DNA of 64,000 nucleotides from contig NC_057767.1 of assembly GCF_010389155.1 (NCBI RefSeq), forward strand, positions 38,229,688-38,293,687, read 5' to 3'. Below are positions 38,344 to 50,202 of this stretch, piece by piece. The DNA comes from Erigeron canadensis. Taxonomy: Eukaryota; Streptophyta; Magnoliopsida; Asterales; Asteraceae. Under the pieces are notes generated by a model that saw only the letters and a list, made by a program, of their open reading frames with translations, searched no databases and was not told the DNA's origin. A program made the translations under genes and the position numbers. How positions within the stretch are numbered: the first letter of the stretch is position 1; the number at the start of each line of letters is the position of its first letter.

Positions 38344-39258
38344 AGTTAATTGCAAGATTGGTCCCTGTGGTTTGTATGTTTTAGCAAGGGGTCCCTATTC
38401 GAGAATCGTTGCAATGGGGGTCCCTATTTTGAGAATTTTTTGCAAAATTGTTCCAAATTTGACGAATCCGTTAAAGGTGGTCGTCAAGTGTGCACCTGTA
38501 GGGGTATTTATGTACTTTCCACCCCACAGGGACCCCCATTGCTAAAATGAAAAAACCACAGAGACTAATCTTGCAACTAATATCTTGATATATTATTTTT
38601 TTCATTTAAGAGATTGTAATATATAATTATCTGCTCGTTAAGTCTCTAATATTAAATTTATGTGCACTTTAAAATTTTAGTAATAGAAATATACCTTATA
38701 TATATATATATATATATTATATTTGACCCGAGAATAGATAACTAAAATACCATATATGACATTTATATTATTCGAATAGAATTGCTTTTTTCTTTTTAAT
38801 AAATATTAAATTCTTAACATAAAATCTTTTATTTATTTAAGCTTATATAATAACAAAATTTTATATATAAATCAGTTTTCTAAAACAAAAGTATTTATAT
38901 AAGGTATATTTCTATTATTAAAATTTTAAAGTGCACATAAATTTACTATTACAGACCTAACGAGTAGATAATTGTATGTTACAATCTCTTAAATTAAATC
39001 AAAAAAAATATCAAGGTGTTAGTTGCAAGATGGGTCCCTGTGGGTTTTCCATTTTAGCAATGAGGGTCTCTGTGGGGTGGAAAGTACATAAATAAGCCCC
39101 ATAGGTGCACACTTGCCGGACACTTTTAACGGATCCGTTAAATTTGGACCAAATATGCGAAAATTTCTCAAAATATGGACCCTCATTGCAACGATTCTCG
39201 AATAGGGACTCACCTTGCTCAAACGTACAAGCCACAGGAACCAATCTTGCAATTAACT
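38344..39258. mobile_element. Foldback element with ~355-bp inverted arms
   Basis: The 915-bp element starts AGTTAATTGCAAGATTGGTC and ends with the matching reverse complement (ATCTTGCAATTAACT). Arms 38344-38700 and 38905-39258 share gtccct, cattgctaaaatg and aaagtgcacataaattta blocks. Each outer quarter (about 240 bp) is itself bounded by inverted ends. No clean target duplication is seen. A diverged copy lies at 50203-51166 and an end fragment at about 48856-48885. The gtccctgtggttt words relate it to the Mutator-like elements at 25026 and 27626. Confidence 0.8.
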
Positions 39259-39315
39259 ATATTTAAAATTAGTATATAAGAGAGTTGATATTTGTACCAT
39301 CATTAGTAATAAATA

Positions 39316-39800
39316 CTAGATTTTAGACCCGTATAATATACGGGTATATATAGAATTTCTACATTTAAACAAAAGTTAAATAAGTTTATAACAAAAGTCA
39401 TGAAATAAAATATATGGAGTAACATATATTCAGTTAGTTTTTAAAGATCCATTTACAAATGTATTTAGTAAAAGATAAAGATTATTCTATTAGATATGTA
39501 TTACTAATTATTCTTTATATTATATCAAAATTATTCTTTAATAAGTGATGAAAAACAAAAAAAAAGTAAATTAAATTAAATTAAAGACAAAATTGAAAGC
39601 AAAAGCTGATTTGAGAGAATCGAAAGCTGTGATTATTCTATAAATACTTAACTATTTGAATAAAGATTATTAGTATTTTTAAATTATAATAAGGCTAATA
39701 ATGACATCATCAATGTTAAATTTTGAGAATTGAAGATTAATGATTGGTCAATAAAATGGTTAAGTCAATTGTCATTTAGTATATATAAAGATAAATAAAA
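39316..39800 (-). mobile_element. Non-autonomous Helitron, candidate
   Basis: On the minus strand the 3' end would be CTAGT, preceded 7 bases upstream by a hairpin with perfect 8-bp stem ACCCGTAT/ATACGGGT (39327-39345), as in Helitron ends. The opposite end (about 39755-39800) reads, on the minus strand, tctttatatatactaaatga. A close relative of this end occurs at about 41510-41550. Confidence 0.5.
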
Positions 39801-40017
39801 GATAAAAAAGACTTTTTCTACAAATAATACGGATATAAGTACTAAAATATCTGGATAAAGATTATTAAGATTTTTAAATTAGAGTTTTGTTAAACAAAGC
39901 CAAAAGAGCTTTAAAAAAAATAAACTTTTAAGTTGAAGACTACAAAGTGCAAGAATAATATTTAAAGTGCAAATTAATGATGTAAAACAAAAAAAAATAT
40001 AAATTAGTTAGAGTTTT

Positions 40018-40042
40018 TCTAAGTATATATATATATAATATA

Positions 40043-40080
<38 letters not shown>

Positions 40081-40938
40081 TTAAAGAGTAGTTATCCTAA
40101 GATTCTTAAGTCATCCATCTTAATTTAAACTCTCCTTAAACAATGCCACATAGGATTTATCCTATATGTCATTTTCATAAAATTTTTGACAATATTTTAT
40201 TTATTTATTATATATATAATAAAAAAAACTAAAATAAAATTAATCTATATTATATTGTACAAATTTTAGATCCTCTAATCCAATAAGGCAATATATATAT
40301 ATAATACATATATTTGTGGTTTGGCATGAGATTTGCGATAGATATTAAAATTATTTATTTTAGGTAAAAATTTGTTTTATTAACCAAAAATGAAAATTCT
40401 GTAATTAACTGTATATTTTTACCGATAACTACTTTGGATTGCATATGTATATTTTACATTAGAGTTAGATATTTTATTTACCAAATTTTTAATTTTATTA
40501 GAATAAGTATTGGTTTGCTTTTAGTTTATTGTGTATGTAATTGGTTACGTTTTTTTTTGGTGCTTCATAATCATTTATTAAGCTCGATGTGTGATTTTAC
40601 CATTTTGACAAACATACAATAAGACATATTGTTTAAAAGTATGTTATAATCGCCTCATGGTTGCTAAATATTTTATCTAAAAATATGTTGTAATCGTTCT
40701 TTATAATCTATGTAGCTGAGTCCAAATTCAATGCATGTTGTTTAATGTTTTTGTTAACCGGTTTTGTTGGTGACTATGATATGAAAATACAAGGGCCAAC
40801 GAATGATATGGTTGTATAAATTAACACAAAACACTTTCACTGATTATCAATATCCACAGCTAGATTATTTTTCTTATATATATATATTCCATTAACGATA
40901 TTTTAATTAGCCACACATCGTGCGGGTAAAATACCTAG
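40018..40938 (+). mobile_element. Second Helitron-like element, candidate
   Basis: The right end reads cgtgcgggtaaaatacCTAG followed by T, the form of a Helitron 3' terminus, although its hairpin is damaged. The left end is placed at TCTAAGTATATATA, followed by a TA-rich tract and the block ttcttaagtcatccatctta. The borders are provisional. Confidence 0.35.
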
Positions 40939-40949
40939 TAATATATATA

Positions 40950-42041
40950 TAATAACTTTTTGTTAGAGAAAAAATACGGCTACTATAGTTAATTCTTTGA
41001 TTACATATTGTTGATTTTAATAAAAAGAAAAGTTAATATTTACATTGTGCTTAAAAGTAATTACATTAACAATCCGTGCGTAAAAATAGTCCCATGAAGT
41101 TTGCATATTTGTTAAAGTTATTATAGCTAGGTTTAAGGTAAAATAAAATAAGTATTGAAGTAAAACAAATAAAACAATAAGTTTCTCTTCACTGAAGATC
41201 ACTGTGCATCATGAAAATCATCGTGTATCAATTGTTTCGTGAATATTCGTGCATCAATTTAATCATGATCTAAGGGTCAAGATCTTGTCTTATTTGTTTT
41301 ACTTTAATACTTGTTTTACAATACCCAACCCCACTATAGCTATTAATCCTTTAAAATAAAAGTTTGGATGTGCTTAGCATCTTTAAATAACGGATAAGGA
41401 AAGTCATAATATTATTTATAGGTTAATAACTATTTTTATTTTATATTTATGAAATCATCAAAAGTTAAATTATCAAATTAAGGCTTTTGATTGGTCAATA
41501 AACTATTAGGTTTGTTGTCTTTTAGTATATATAAAGATAAAGATATCATACTCGTGCATTACTAACTTGTACATTCAGCTGTGAAACTTATACAGTGTGG
41601 TACATTTATCAAAAGTGATGGTATTCATATCAATACTCAAAGGATAGAAATAGTATTGATAGATTGGGTTGGAAAAAAAATTAGGGATACATTTGATATA
41701 TATGTAGTGTATGAGTTGAGAATGCGTTAAAAGTTAAGGATATTTTACTTAAAGATAAAAAGTTGAAAAAAGAGAAGGATTAATTTGTTTTATAAAGAAA
41801 TATAGATATAGAAATAAGGTTAATGAGTGGGTCAAAATGGTTAAGAATGAGAAATATTAAGACATTAAATGAAGAAAATAATTTAATAAATAAGGAAGTA
41901 GTTGAACATAAAATTTATAAAAATAAGTCTAATATAATTTGAGTTAAAACTATACATTTCTTATACAATCAATTTTGAAGATATCAAAATTTATAAATAT
42001 TTTGGTAGATAAATATAAATCTCGTTCACTATTTGAACATT
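40950..42041. other. AT-rich spacer
   Basis: No gene seen. At about 41480-41550 lies a block (gattggtcaataaact... ttttagtatatataaagat) matching the 5' end of the Helitron candidate at 39316-39800, so a second Helitron end is likely here. Confidence 0.4.
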
Positions 42042-42160
42042 CAGGGTCGGCCCAATAGTTATGTTGGACTAGGCAATGACCTAGGGCCCCCAAATATCCC
42101 AGTTCCTCAAAGTTTTAACATGTTGGGCTGAAAATACTATTGGGTTTTTTCCTATACAAA
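42042..42160. mobile_element. hAT-like terminal fragment
   Basis: CAGGGTCGGCCCAATAGTTA at 42042 and the following ctagggccccc block are of the type found at ends of plant hAT elements. The matching second end was not found. Confidence 0.5.
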
Positions 42161-42327
42161 TTTACTTTCTAATTAGTATAAGACAATTAGACTAGGAACA
42201 GAATATAAATGATAATGATGGGAAAAAAAATGCTTAGATAGATCTCTTTGTTTAAAGGTTTAATAATAACATGAAAGGAAAAAAAAACTCCCGACGGCCG
42301 GAACTCATACAATTAAATTGATAATGG

Positions 42328-43357
42328 CACGAAGAGATTTTGAGAGCCATTTCCCATTAAACGAGAGGTCGCGGGTGTGTGGAAATCATTTGTGAGCTGT
42401 CTAAACAAGGTAAAAGTGGCTGGTGTGTCCTTAAACAGTTGTTTTAGAGGAGTTTGTGAATCAGGCAGGCTCATTCGGTTCTAGTCGGATATTTGGGCAA
42501 GTGAACAACCCCTTAGAGTTAGCTTCCCTCGATTATTTAAGATGGAAATGAAAAGAAAATGCAACGTGAGAGATAGGTCCAGACAGAAAACAAAGGTTTT
42601 TGGATTAGACTGTTCGTAGACAAGATGTCCTTCGACCACTAAAGAAACGGAGGAACTTGAAGAGTTGAAAAATTGATGGAGGGAACGTTTTAAACCAGCA
42701 AAATGATAAATGGAAATGGACTGGGAATCAGGACAATGATTTCTCAGTCAAAAGTGTTAAAGAGTTTATTGGGAGTGGGGTTGACTATGGTGAGAGATTT
42801 GTATTCAAGTGGTCTAAATGAGTTGCTAGGAAGTGTAATATTTTTATGCGGAGAGCCTCTATGGATTGACTTCCAACATTAGTAGCTGTAAAAGCAAGGA
42901 ACTGCTACTATGGGAGCTTGGACTGTGGTTTGTGTAATATTGTTGGTGAAGAGCACTTGTTGTGTTCTTGTAAAGTGGTCGTGGAAGTTTGTTATAGGAT
43001 TAGCATTTGGTGCAAAGTGGCTACTAATTTCTTCTTCTCGATTAGAGACATCTTTAATATCAACAAACATATGGGTTAGGGAAGCAAGCAAGGAATGTTT
43101 TTGTGACATGTTGGTGCATTTAGAGGAAAAGGAACGAAAGAAAGTTTGAAGATAAAGACATCAATATCGAGAAGATCATCCATGAGATCAAGAGTACGAG
43201 TCACTTTTGGCTCAATAATAGATGGAGCTTTTGCTCAATTAATTGGCAGGATTGGATTTTTTTAATGTACATATGTAATTTATACTTGTAAATGTTGGCC
43301 ACTGCATATCAGTGAGAGTTGGCGTTGTTTATGAATGAAATTTACATTTAAAAAAAA
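42328..43357 (+). mobile_element. 5'-truncated LINE (L1-type) with zf-RVT-like coding relic
   Basis: The 1030-bp insert ends in an A run (43350-43357) and is flanked by a 9-bp direct repeat TGATAATGG (42319-42327 and 43358-43366). Its plus strand, across frames, encodes FSVKSVKEFIG, KWVARKCNIFMRRASMDWLP, LVAVKARNCYYG and GEEHLLCSCKV, which match the zinc-binding tail (zf-RVT) of plant L1 reverse transcriptases. It is a dead copy. Confidence 0.8.
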
Positions 43358-43366
43358 TGATAATGG

Positions 43367-43950
43367 GCTCCATAACAAAATACCTTTGTAAAATACCTAA
43401 TCAAATGCAATAAAAATAAATAAATACATAAACAAATCACAACAATTAAAATCGAAATAACAAACATAAATAATCACACAATTTAATTATGAGCCATCTT
43501 ATCTTAATTTTAATCTTAATATGTACTATAAGACAGTTGAACTAATGACTTATTAACCAATCAAATTGTTCGATTTTATTAAATTGACTCTCGCTTATGT
43601 CATCATGTAGATAAACTATAAATTAAAAATCCTAATAATCATTATCTAAATATATTATTATATTAGTATTTATATTAATTTGTAGAAAAAATCTTATCGA
43701 TTTACATTCTTTTTGTTTTCCATCAACAATTTACACTTTTTAACTCTGAATATTTAATTTATACTTGTTTTTAACCATCAATTTGACAAAAAAAATTTAA
43801 ATTTACAATCTTTTAATTAACCAAAAAAAATTCAACGTAATCTCTCAATAAAAAATGTACATATTTTATCCTATTTATATATTAGCTTTGTGTATTAATG
43901 TTTAAAGTTACAATTGTCAGTCAAATCAAGAGTCTTAATTATTATCAAAA
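43367..43950. other. AT-rich spacer
   Basis: No gene seen. The block around 43540-43600 (cttattaaccaatcaaattg) resembles the Helitron-type end sequences at 39740 and 41490. Confidence 0.35.
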
Positions 43951-43959
43951 ACAATCATA

Positions 43960-44306
43960 ATTGTTATCTAATTATCATAGAACAAATGATTGGAAATAAA
44001 CCTAATCGTGTCATATACCCGCATCATGATCAAATACATATACTTGAATGTCAACTACAGGATCACAAGTATGCTTATATTTTAATTATTAATTATCTTT
44101 CATAATAATATCACATTATGAGTAAAACTGATTTTAAAAAATTCTATGATTATAAGAAATTATTATAGCATGCGCCTTGTGGAATTACTACGGTAAACGA
44201 TTTCATCAATATGTCTCAGCTAATAATGAAAGTGGCAAACCTGTGATTATGGTATTACAACTTGCAAAGTATAACTTGGAACCGTATATTTTCAAAATTA
44301 TAAGCT
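43960..44306 (+). pseudogene. RPA-like OB-fold fragment, probably Helitron-borne
   Basis: The plus strand reads NRVIYPHHDQIHILECQLQD at about 43996-44061, then, after a break, CALWNYYGKRFHQYVSANNE and SGKPVIMVLQLAKYN at 44171-44275. This resembles the single-strand-DNA-binding OB fold of RPA1-like proteins (motif CxLWxxYxxxF...). Such genes are often carried by plant Helitrons. It is a fragment and does not function. Confidence 0.55.
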
Positions 44307-44931
44307 TTTATGACTTAAATGTATGAAAATCTAATATTGATAATTATAAACCTCGTGTCCAGTGTTGAACACGAATCTAAATCTTGTATACGTACTATAT
44401 TGCAATCAAATGGGTACACATGGACGATTGATTATATAATGAACAATTTTAAATTGGAAATAGTAATATTGACATATTGGTGGTATCTTTCTTTCATATA
44501 TGACATACGAGACTTTTGGAATATATATGATTTGAATGGTTGATTATGTGGGCCTTAAATTGGAAATTATATTGATGATATTTTTTTTCTCCATATATCA
44601 TATATGGGAATATTATGTTAGTATACTAATGGTCAGCCCGTTCAATGGACAGGTAGTCTCAAAATATATTAATTAAAGCTAAAAAATTGGATTTCAAATA
44701 TATTAAATAGATATACCGAAATCAACTTGAAAATTTGTTAGCTGAATAGCCACTCCATCGGTTAAAATACTGCAAAAATTATCCGCCCAACGAAGAAACA
44801 TACGAAAATTAACTCCATATAAGATTTCAGTTTACCCTTTTTTTTCAACTTTAGTTAAATAAAAAATTTACAGTTTCTTATATTCTAAAAGTGTAAACTA
44901 TATATATAAAAGTATAATTAAATATAAATTA

Positions 44932-45113
44932 GGTTAAAGTGTAAATTGGTGATGGAAAATCAAAAAGTATATAAGTTAATTATTTTAAATTTGGTTAAAG
45001 TGTAAATTGGTGATAGGAAACTAAAAAGTGTAAATTAATTGTTTTAGATTGGGGTTAAAGTGTAAATTGGTGATGAAAAACCAAAAAAGTGTAAATTAAT
45101 TTAGATTAATATT
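44932..45113. repeat. Tandem repeat, three units of about 60 bp
   Basis: Units start at 44932, 44993 and 45053, each beginning ggttaaagtgtaaattggtg followed by atg-g-aa-ac--aaaaagtgtaaattaatt. Single shorter copies of the word aaagtgtaaa occur just upstream. Confidence 0.85.
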
Positions 45114-45119
45114 AAAAAA

Positions 45120-45454
45120 ATTAGAGGATTAATAAGGAGGGGGGATTAGACTCAAGGAGGTGGATTAGGGGTGCCAAGTGTAATCCCAACCCCCTCTTTT
45201 AGTTATATTATAGATATATTGTAAGTTAATTAGTATATTAAATAAACTAAGAAGATATATTCTAAAAGTTAAAGATTGTTATGATATATATCGATATGTT
45301 TATCCATATATACAAAATCTAGAGTTCTATTAATTGCAAAGTTTTATTAATCTAGAGTTTGTCTTTATTGAAACCAAACAATAAAACTCAGGATTCATAA
45401 ATCACGAAACACAAAACCCAACTAATTAATTACTCCATCTTGAAAGTAATACCA
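45120..45454. other. 5' flank of HSP70 copy E
   Basis: At 45130-45220 a block with gagggg words ends in a form (minus strand TCTATAATATAACTAAAAGA) that resembles a Helitron 5' end. The last 70 bases (cacaaaacccaactaatt...) are shared with the 5' flanks of copies C, F and G. Confidence 0.4.
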
Positions 45455-47674
45455 ATGGAGGACGGAAAACAGAAGGACGGGGAGGTAGCGATCGGCATTG
45501 ATCTAGGAACAACGTATTCGTGTGTTGCTGTTTGGAAGAATGGTCGCGTTGAAATCATACCGAACGAACAAGGAAACCGTACCACACCTTCTTGTGTTGC
45601 TTTCCTTGATGACTCAGAACGTCTCATTGGCGATGGCGCCAAGAATAAACTAGCAACCGACCCTTGTAACACTATTTTTGGTTAGTACATTTATACTAAT
45701 AAGGGATAACTAATAATTTGTTTATGTAGTTACATGCTTTTCCTCTGATCACAATTTTTATAATAAATATATATATATATATTATAGTTTACATTGAATG
45801 TTGGTTATTTTATTTATCGTAATGAGTAGAAGATGGATCCTTTATATTGAATGTTTTGTATTATTAATTATGTTCGGTCAGATTCAAGCCAACCTGAAAA
45901 ATCTGGTTAGAATGCTTACGGTAGTATAGAATAGTTTGGGTTACCGGGTCAACCCAAGTTGACGCACCAAAATAGTTAGTTGCTAGTTGCTACAATTTCT
46001 TTGAGGGGAGTTTAGTAATTTTGTTTTCATATGGACGTACCGTTTCTTTTCCTGGCGGTTGCTTTATTAATTAAAATTGGATTTTTTTCTTTTTTTACAG
46101 ATACTAAAAGGTTGATTGGAAGAAAATTCACTGATCCTCAAGTCCAAGAAGACATGAAGCTATGGCCTTTTAGGGTCATAAACGGGTCTGCAAACAAACC
46201 AAAGATTGTCATCACTTACAAAGGCCATGAAAAGGAATTTGTGGCAGAAGAAATTTCATCAATGGTTCTTGGCAAGATGAAAGAATCTGCAGAGGCATAC
46301 CTTGGGAAAGTCGTAAAAAATGCTGTGGTGACTGTCCCGGCTTACTTCAACGACTCCCAACGTCAAGCAACAAAGGATGCCGGTGCCATTTCTGGATTAA
46401 ACGTGATTCGCATAATAAGCGAGCCTACAGCAGCTGCAATTGCATATGGTGTAGACAATAAGTCTGATATAATCAGCAAAATGAATGTGCTTGTTTTGAT
46501 TTGGGTGGTGGAACCTTTGACGTCTCTATAATGACTGTTGCTGAAGAAGGTGCTTTTGAGGTGAAAGCTGTCGCGGGTGACACTCATTTGGGAGGTGAGG
46601 ATTTTGATAACCGAATGGTGGATCATTGTGTCAGGGAGTTTAAGAGGAAGTGGAATAAGGACTTGTCAGCGAATCAGAGAGCATTGGGGAGGTTGAGACG
46701 TGCTTGTGAGAAAGCCAAAAGGATTCTTTCATCCACTTCTCAGACTTCAATCGAAGTAGATTGCTTGCATGATGGGATTGATTTTTGTATGAAATTCAGT
46801 CGAGCTAAATTTGAAGAGCTCAACGTTGAATCTTTCACTAAGTGCATTCAGACTGTGGAGACATGTTTAAGTGATGCTAAGATGGAGAAATCACATGTAA
46901 ACAAGGTGATTCTTGTTGGTGGCTCAACAAGGATACCAAAGGTCCAGCATATGCTGCGGGAATATTTCGATGGAAAAGAGTTATGCAAGAGTGTGAACCC
47001 TGATGAAGCTGTTGCATATGGTGCAGCCGTTATGGCTGCAAACTTAAGTGGTAGCAGTGATAAGACTGTTCAAAACTTGGTGCTTTTGGACGTAACTCCT
47101 TTGTCACTGGGTATAGAAATAATTGGGGGCGTAATGAGTGTTGTGATACCACGTAACACTCCAATACCCACAAGTAAGTCCAAAAATTACTATACATCTG
47201 TTGATAACCAAACTGCCATAGATTTCATGGTATATCAAGGTGAAAGAGCCAGATCTAGTGATAATTATTCCTTGGGAGGTTTCAAAATATCTGGAATACC
47301 ACCTGCCCCCAAAGGAGTCCAATCAGTTTTGGTATGCTTTGAAATAGATGTGAATGGTATACTTACAGTTATTGCCGGGGTAATAGCTACTGGTAAGACA
47401 GAGAAACTCAGCATCACCAACCCAAATGGACGTCTCTCCAAGGAGCAGATTGAGAAGACGGTAAGTGATGCTCAGAGGTACAGTTTGAGGACCAAGAATT
47501 CAAGAAGAAAGCGGATGCATATAATGCTCTAGAAGACTGCTTGTACAATATGAAGAAGAAGACCAAAGATGATAATTTGAAGAAGAAGGTTAACACCGAT
47601 ACCCTGCTGCATCGTTTTCTGATCTTCAGGTCAAGAAGGGACACCTAGAGTTTGTCTGCAAGCCCCTACGTTAG
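45455..47674 (+). pseudogene. HSP70 copy E, pseudogene (two frameshifts and a deletion)
   Basis: Exon 1 is 45455-45680 ([20 protein letters not shown]) and exon 2 is 46101-47674, with a 420-bp intron with GT-AG borders. Lesions: one T lost in the run at 46494-46497, just before FDLGGG, which shifts the frame; one A lost at about 47482 (RYK becomes RYS); and a 55-bp deletion at 47606/47607 that removes the KLIEST...LEDNQ lid segment. The stop after LEFVCKPLR is still present. From 47023 on the sequence is nearly identical to copy C, which argues for gene conversion or a late duplication. The ancestral function was that of the intact copies B and D. Confidence 0.92.
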
Positions 47675-48079
47675 ATCTCAGATTATGGTCATGGAACATT
47701 AGGATTTTAATTAAGCTCAATTCTGTTTATCTTTTTTATTCCACTAGACTTTTTGCTTTTATGGATTTTGTGTCCTTTTTGCTTAATGGATCGATTCGGT
47801 ATCCCCTTTAATGTACGCTTGATCCCACGTAATGATTTTGTGTCTTTTTCTTTTCGTTCAAGAGATTTTGTATTTTTATACCTTTATTAATGTGTTCTAT
47901 AACTTGCATAAATTAGTTGGAGTTCATAGAAACGTAGCATTCCGGCCTATTGAATTAATTAAGGTTGGTTAGAATAGTTGGTATGTTGAACAATCCAACT
48001 AACTGATCTTTATAAAATCAATTTAATTTTTAATAAAGGCAATTACCCGTATCAGATCTCAAGTTAGTTGTTACGAGCC
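47675..48079. other. 3' flank of HSP70 copy E
   Basis: No gene seen. It begins with the tctcagattatg... block shared by copies E, F and G, then becomes unique. Confidence 0.4.
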
Positions 48080-48815
48080 AGAGATTTCTAATTCGTTTTC
48101 TATCACAAAATCCTTTTTGTTAAACCACGTGTTGAAGCTTTTCAAAGTAATAGAGCCGAATTGGAACCAATGGAGAGTGGTCTGACAATCTTCTTAATTT
48201 TAAAGCAACTTAACAATCCTCGGGCCAACTATTCATGAAATGATCGATCACACTCCAAGATGTTGTCAATTCTGCTAAATTATATGCTCATAAGTGAATT
48301 TACAGCCTTACAAACTGTACGTACTCACGTATAGTATATACGAACTCAATGAAATCAAAGGCACGTAATTACATGAAGTCGAAATTAGAGTTTCTCCTTA
48401 ATTTCTTCTATCGATTTGACTGCAACAAAGTCTCCAAGCATTAACCAAATTCAAGGATTGTAGTTCTTTATTATCTTAAATTCAGACCATATATAATTCC
48501 CTTTTAGCATGTGACTGTTAAGTATGTGCATGATCTCATGGATCGGAAACTTTCAATTTACCAGTGATAAAGGATGTAACTTCTACTGCTACTACTACTG
48601 CAACTTGGTTTTTTGAAGACACATGCATGGGTTCCAACAGCAAAGAAAGCCTCCTAATTAAGAGGCCTCTAGGATTTTCTACTCCGAATTCGAAACAATC
48701 AACCCCCCAATATGAGCTGACTTAAGTTTCTTTGCGTTCGATCTGCAACCTTAGTATCCTGGATAGCAATAAAATCTATTTTGTGTTCGATCTTTTGTTA
48801 AAGCTTTTATCCATC
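48080..48815 (-). pseudogene. L1-type LINE ORF2 endonuclease relic
   Basis: The minus strand encodes, from right to left, IEHKIDFIAIQDTKVADRTQ (48720-48800), GDFVAVKSIEEIKEKL (about 48400) and LRRLSDHSPLVPIRL (about 48160). These are the ETK, GDFN and SDH motifs of an L1 apurinic endonuclease, in order and with stops and frameshifts between. It is a dead fragment unrelated in position to the LINE at 42328. Confidence 0.7.
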
Positions 48816-50202
48816 GTCCTTTATTAGTAGTATCTACGGTTCCTCAATAAATAATAGAGTTAATTGCAATATTAGTCCACATAAGTTAGTCTCGTGCGTT
48901 GCACGTTTATCTCTATATAACATGTTTTGCTAAAAATGTTAAAATGAAAAAGGCGCAATACAAGTGATAACGTGTAAAACTTATTCGCCTCCTAACATAA
49001 GTTCCAACGTTGGTTGTTTACATCTCAATCTCCCAATACACCGTTGTTGCATTAAGACCCAAAATACATGGAAAATTGGCATTGGTGTTACTTTACTCAT
49101 TTTTTTTTTTCTTGTCACCAAACATTCAAGATTCGAACTCTTACACTTATATTGCATGCCTGTGTCTTGGATGTTAATGTTTATTGCCAAAAGGTAAGTT
49201 GTTTATTTAAAAGAAGTTTTTTTTCTTTTTCGCCGCCCAAAAAGTTTATAAAATTAAAGAGAAAAATTGTCTTCCTTCTAATTGTTTTGTTTTCTCTCTT
49301 TTTAGTCCAACGGCTATCATCCAAAATAATCACTGGCCATATACTAATAATAATTCATTGAAAAAATATAAAAAAATTAATTGAAACAAATTGTGAAATT
49401 GAATTATAAGATAAAAAAGTAATTAAGATATATTAAAAACATATGTCAACATAAAAAAAAAAAAAAATTTTAATATATAGATTCATTTTTTCTAATAAAA
49501 ATAGTAAATTAATTTTTAAACCACTATAAATTAACATCTAAAATTAATAATATCGTAAATATTGTGTATTCAACACGAGTTTAAAATCTGGTAGATTTAT
49601 CATAAGAGACATTTATTAAGTTTAACTTTTAATGACATGTCGTTCATAAAATAAATAATTAAAGAAAGAAACTAAAATATAAAACATGAAGCCATTTATT
49701 TATTAACTTAAAAAGGTAAAAAGATGGACATAAAAGCATCTAGCTCATGAGCCATATATCAAATTAAAAGATGGTGGTAAAAATACAAACTAATTTGTGG
49801 TGGCGGGAATTATTCTTTTGGTACGCACGTCATGGACTCATGGGTTTGAAACCCACTTGTGGCATTTAGTTTTTATTTGGAAGGTGATGTGATCATATTT
49901 AGATTTTCGTTTTGAACAACAGATAAAAATTGGTTTGTAGACTAAGTGGCGCAACTGTTTTACACCATCCACATAGGTCGCGGGTTCGAGCCATGTATAA
50001 AGTTTTTTAGTTATGTCTTGTATTTAATTTAAATTAAATTAATTTTAGTTTAAGTTCTAAAGTATAGGTGTCAACTTATGTGTCAATATTTAGGAGACAA
50101 ACGACGTGAGAACACCATGTAGGAAAAAAAAATGATGTGGCGATACCAGAGACATGACACGTATGCACTTAGAGATAGAGAATTATATATAGAGAGAGAG
50201 AT
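48816..50202. other. Spacer with tRNA-promoter-like modules
   Basis: At 48856-48885 there is an end fragment of the foldback family. At 49943-49992 box A-like taagtggcgcaa and box B gggttcgagcc are 39 bases apart, and a related module with gggtttgaaaccc lies at about 49845; both may be SINE heads. No protein gene seen. Confidence 0.4.

Noticed and set aside
49943..49992. A tRNA gene
   Set aside because: Box A and B words are present but no cloverleaf with acceptor stem and anticodon arm can be drawn; a SINE head is more likely.
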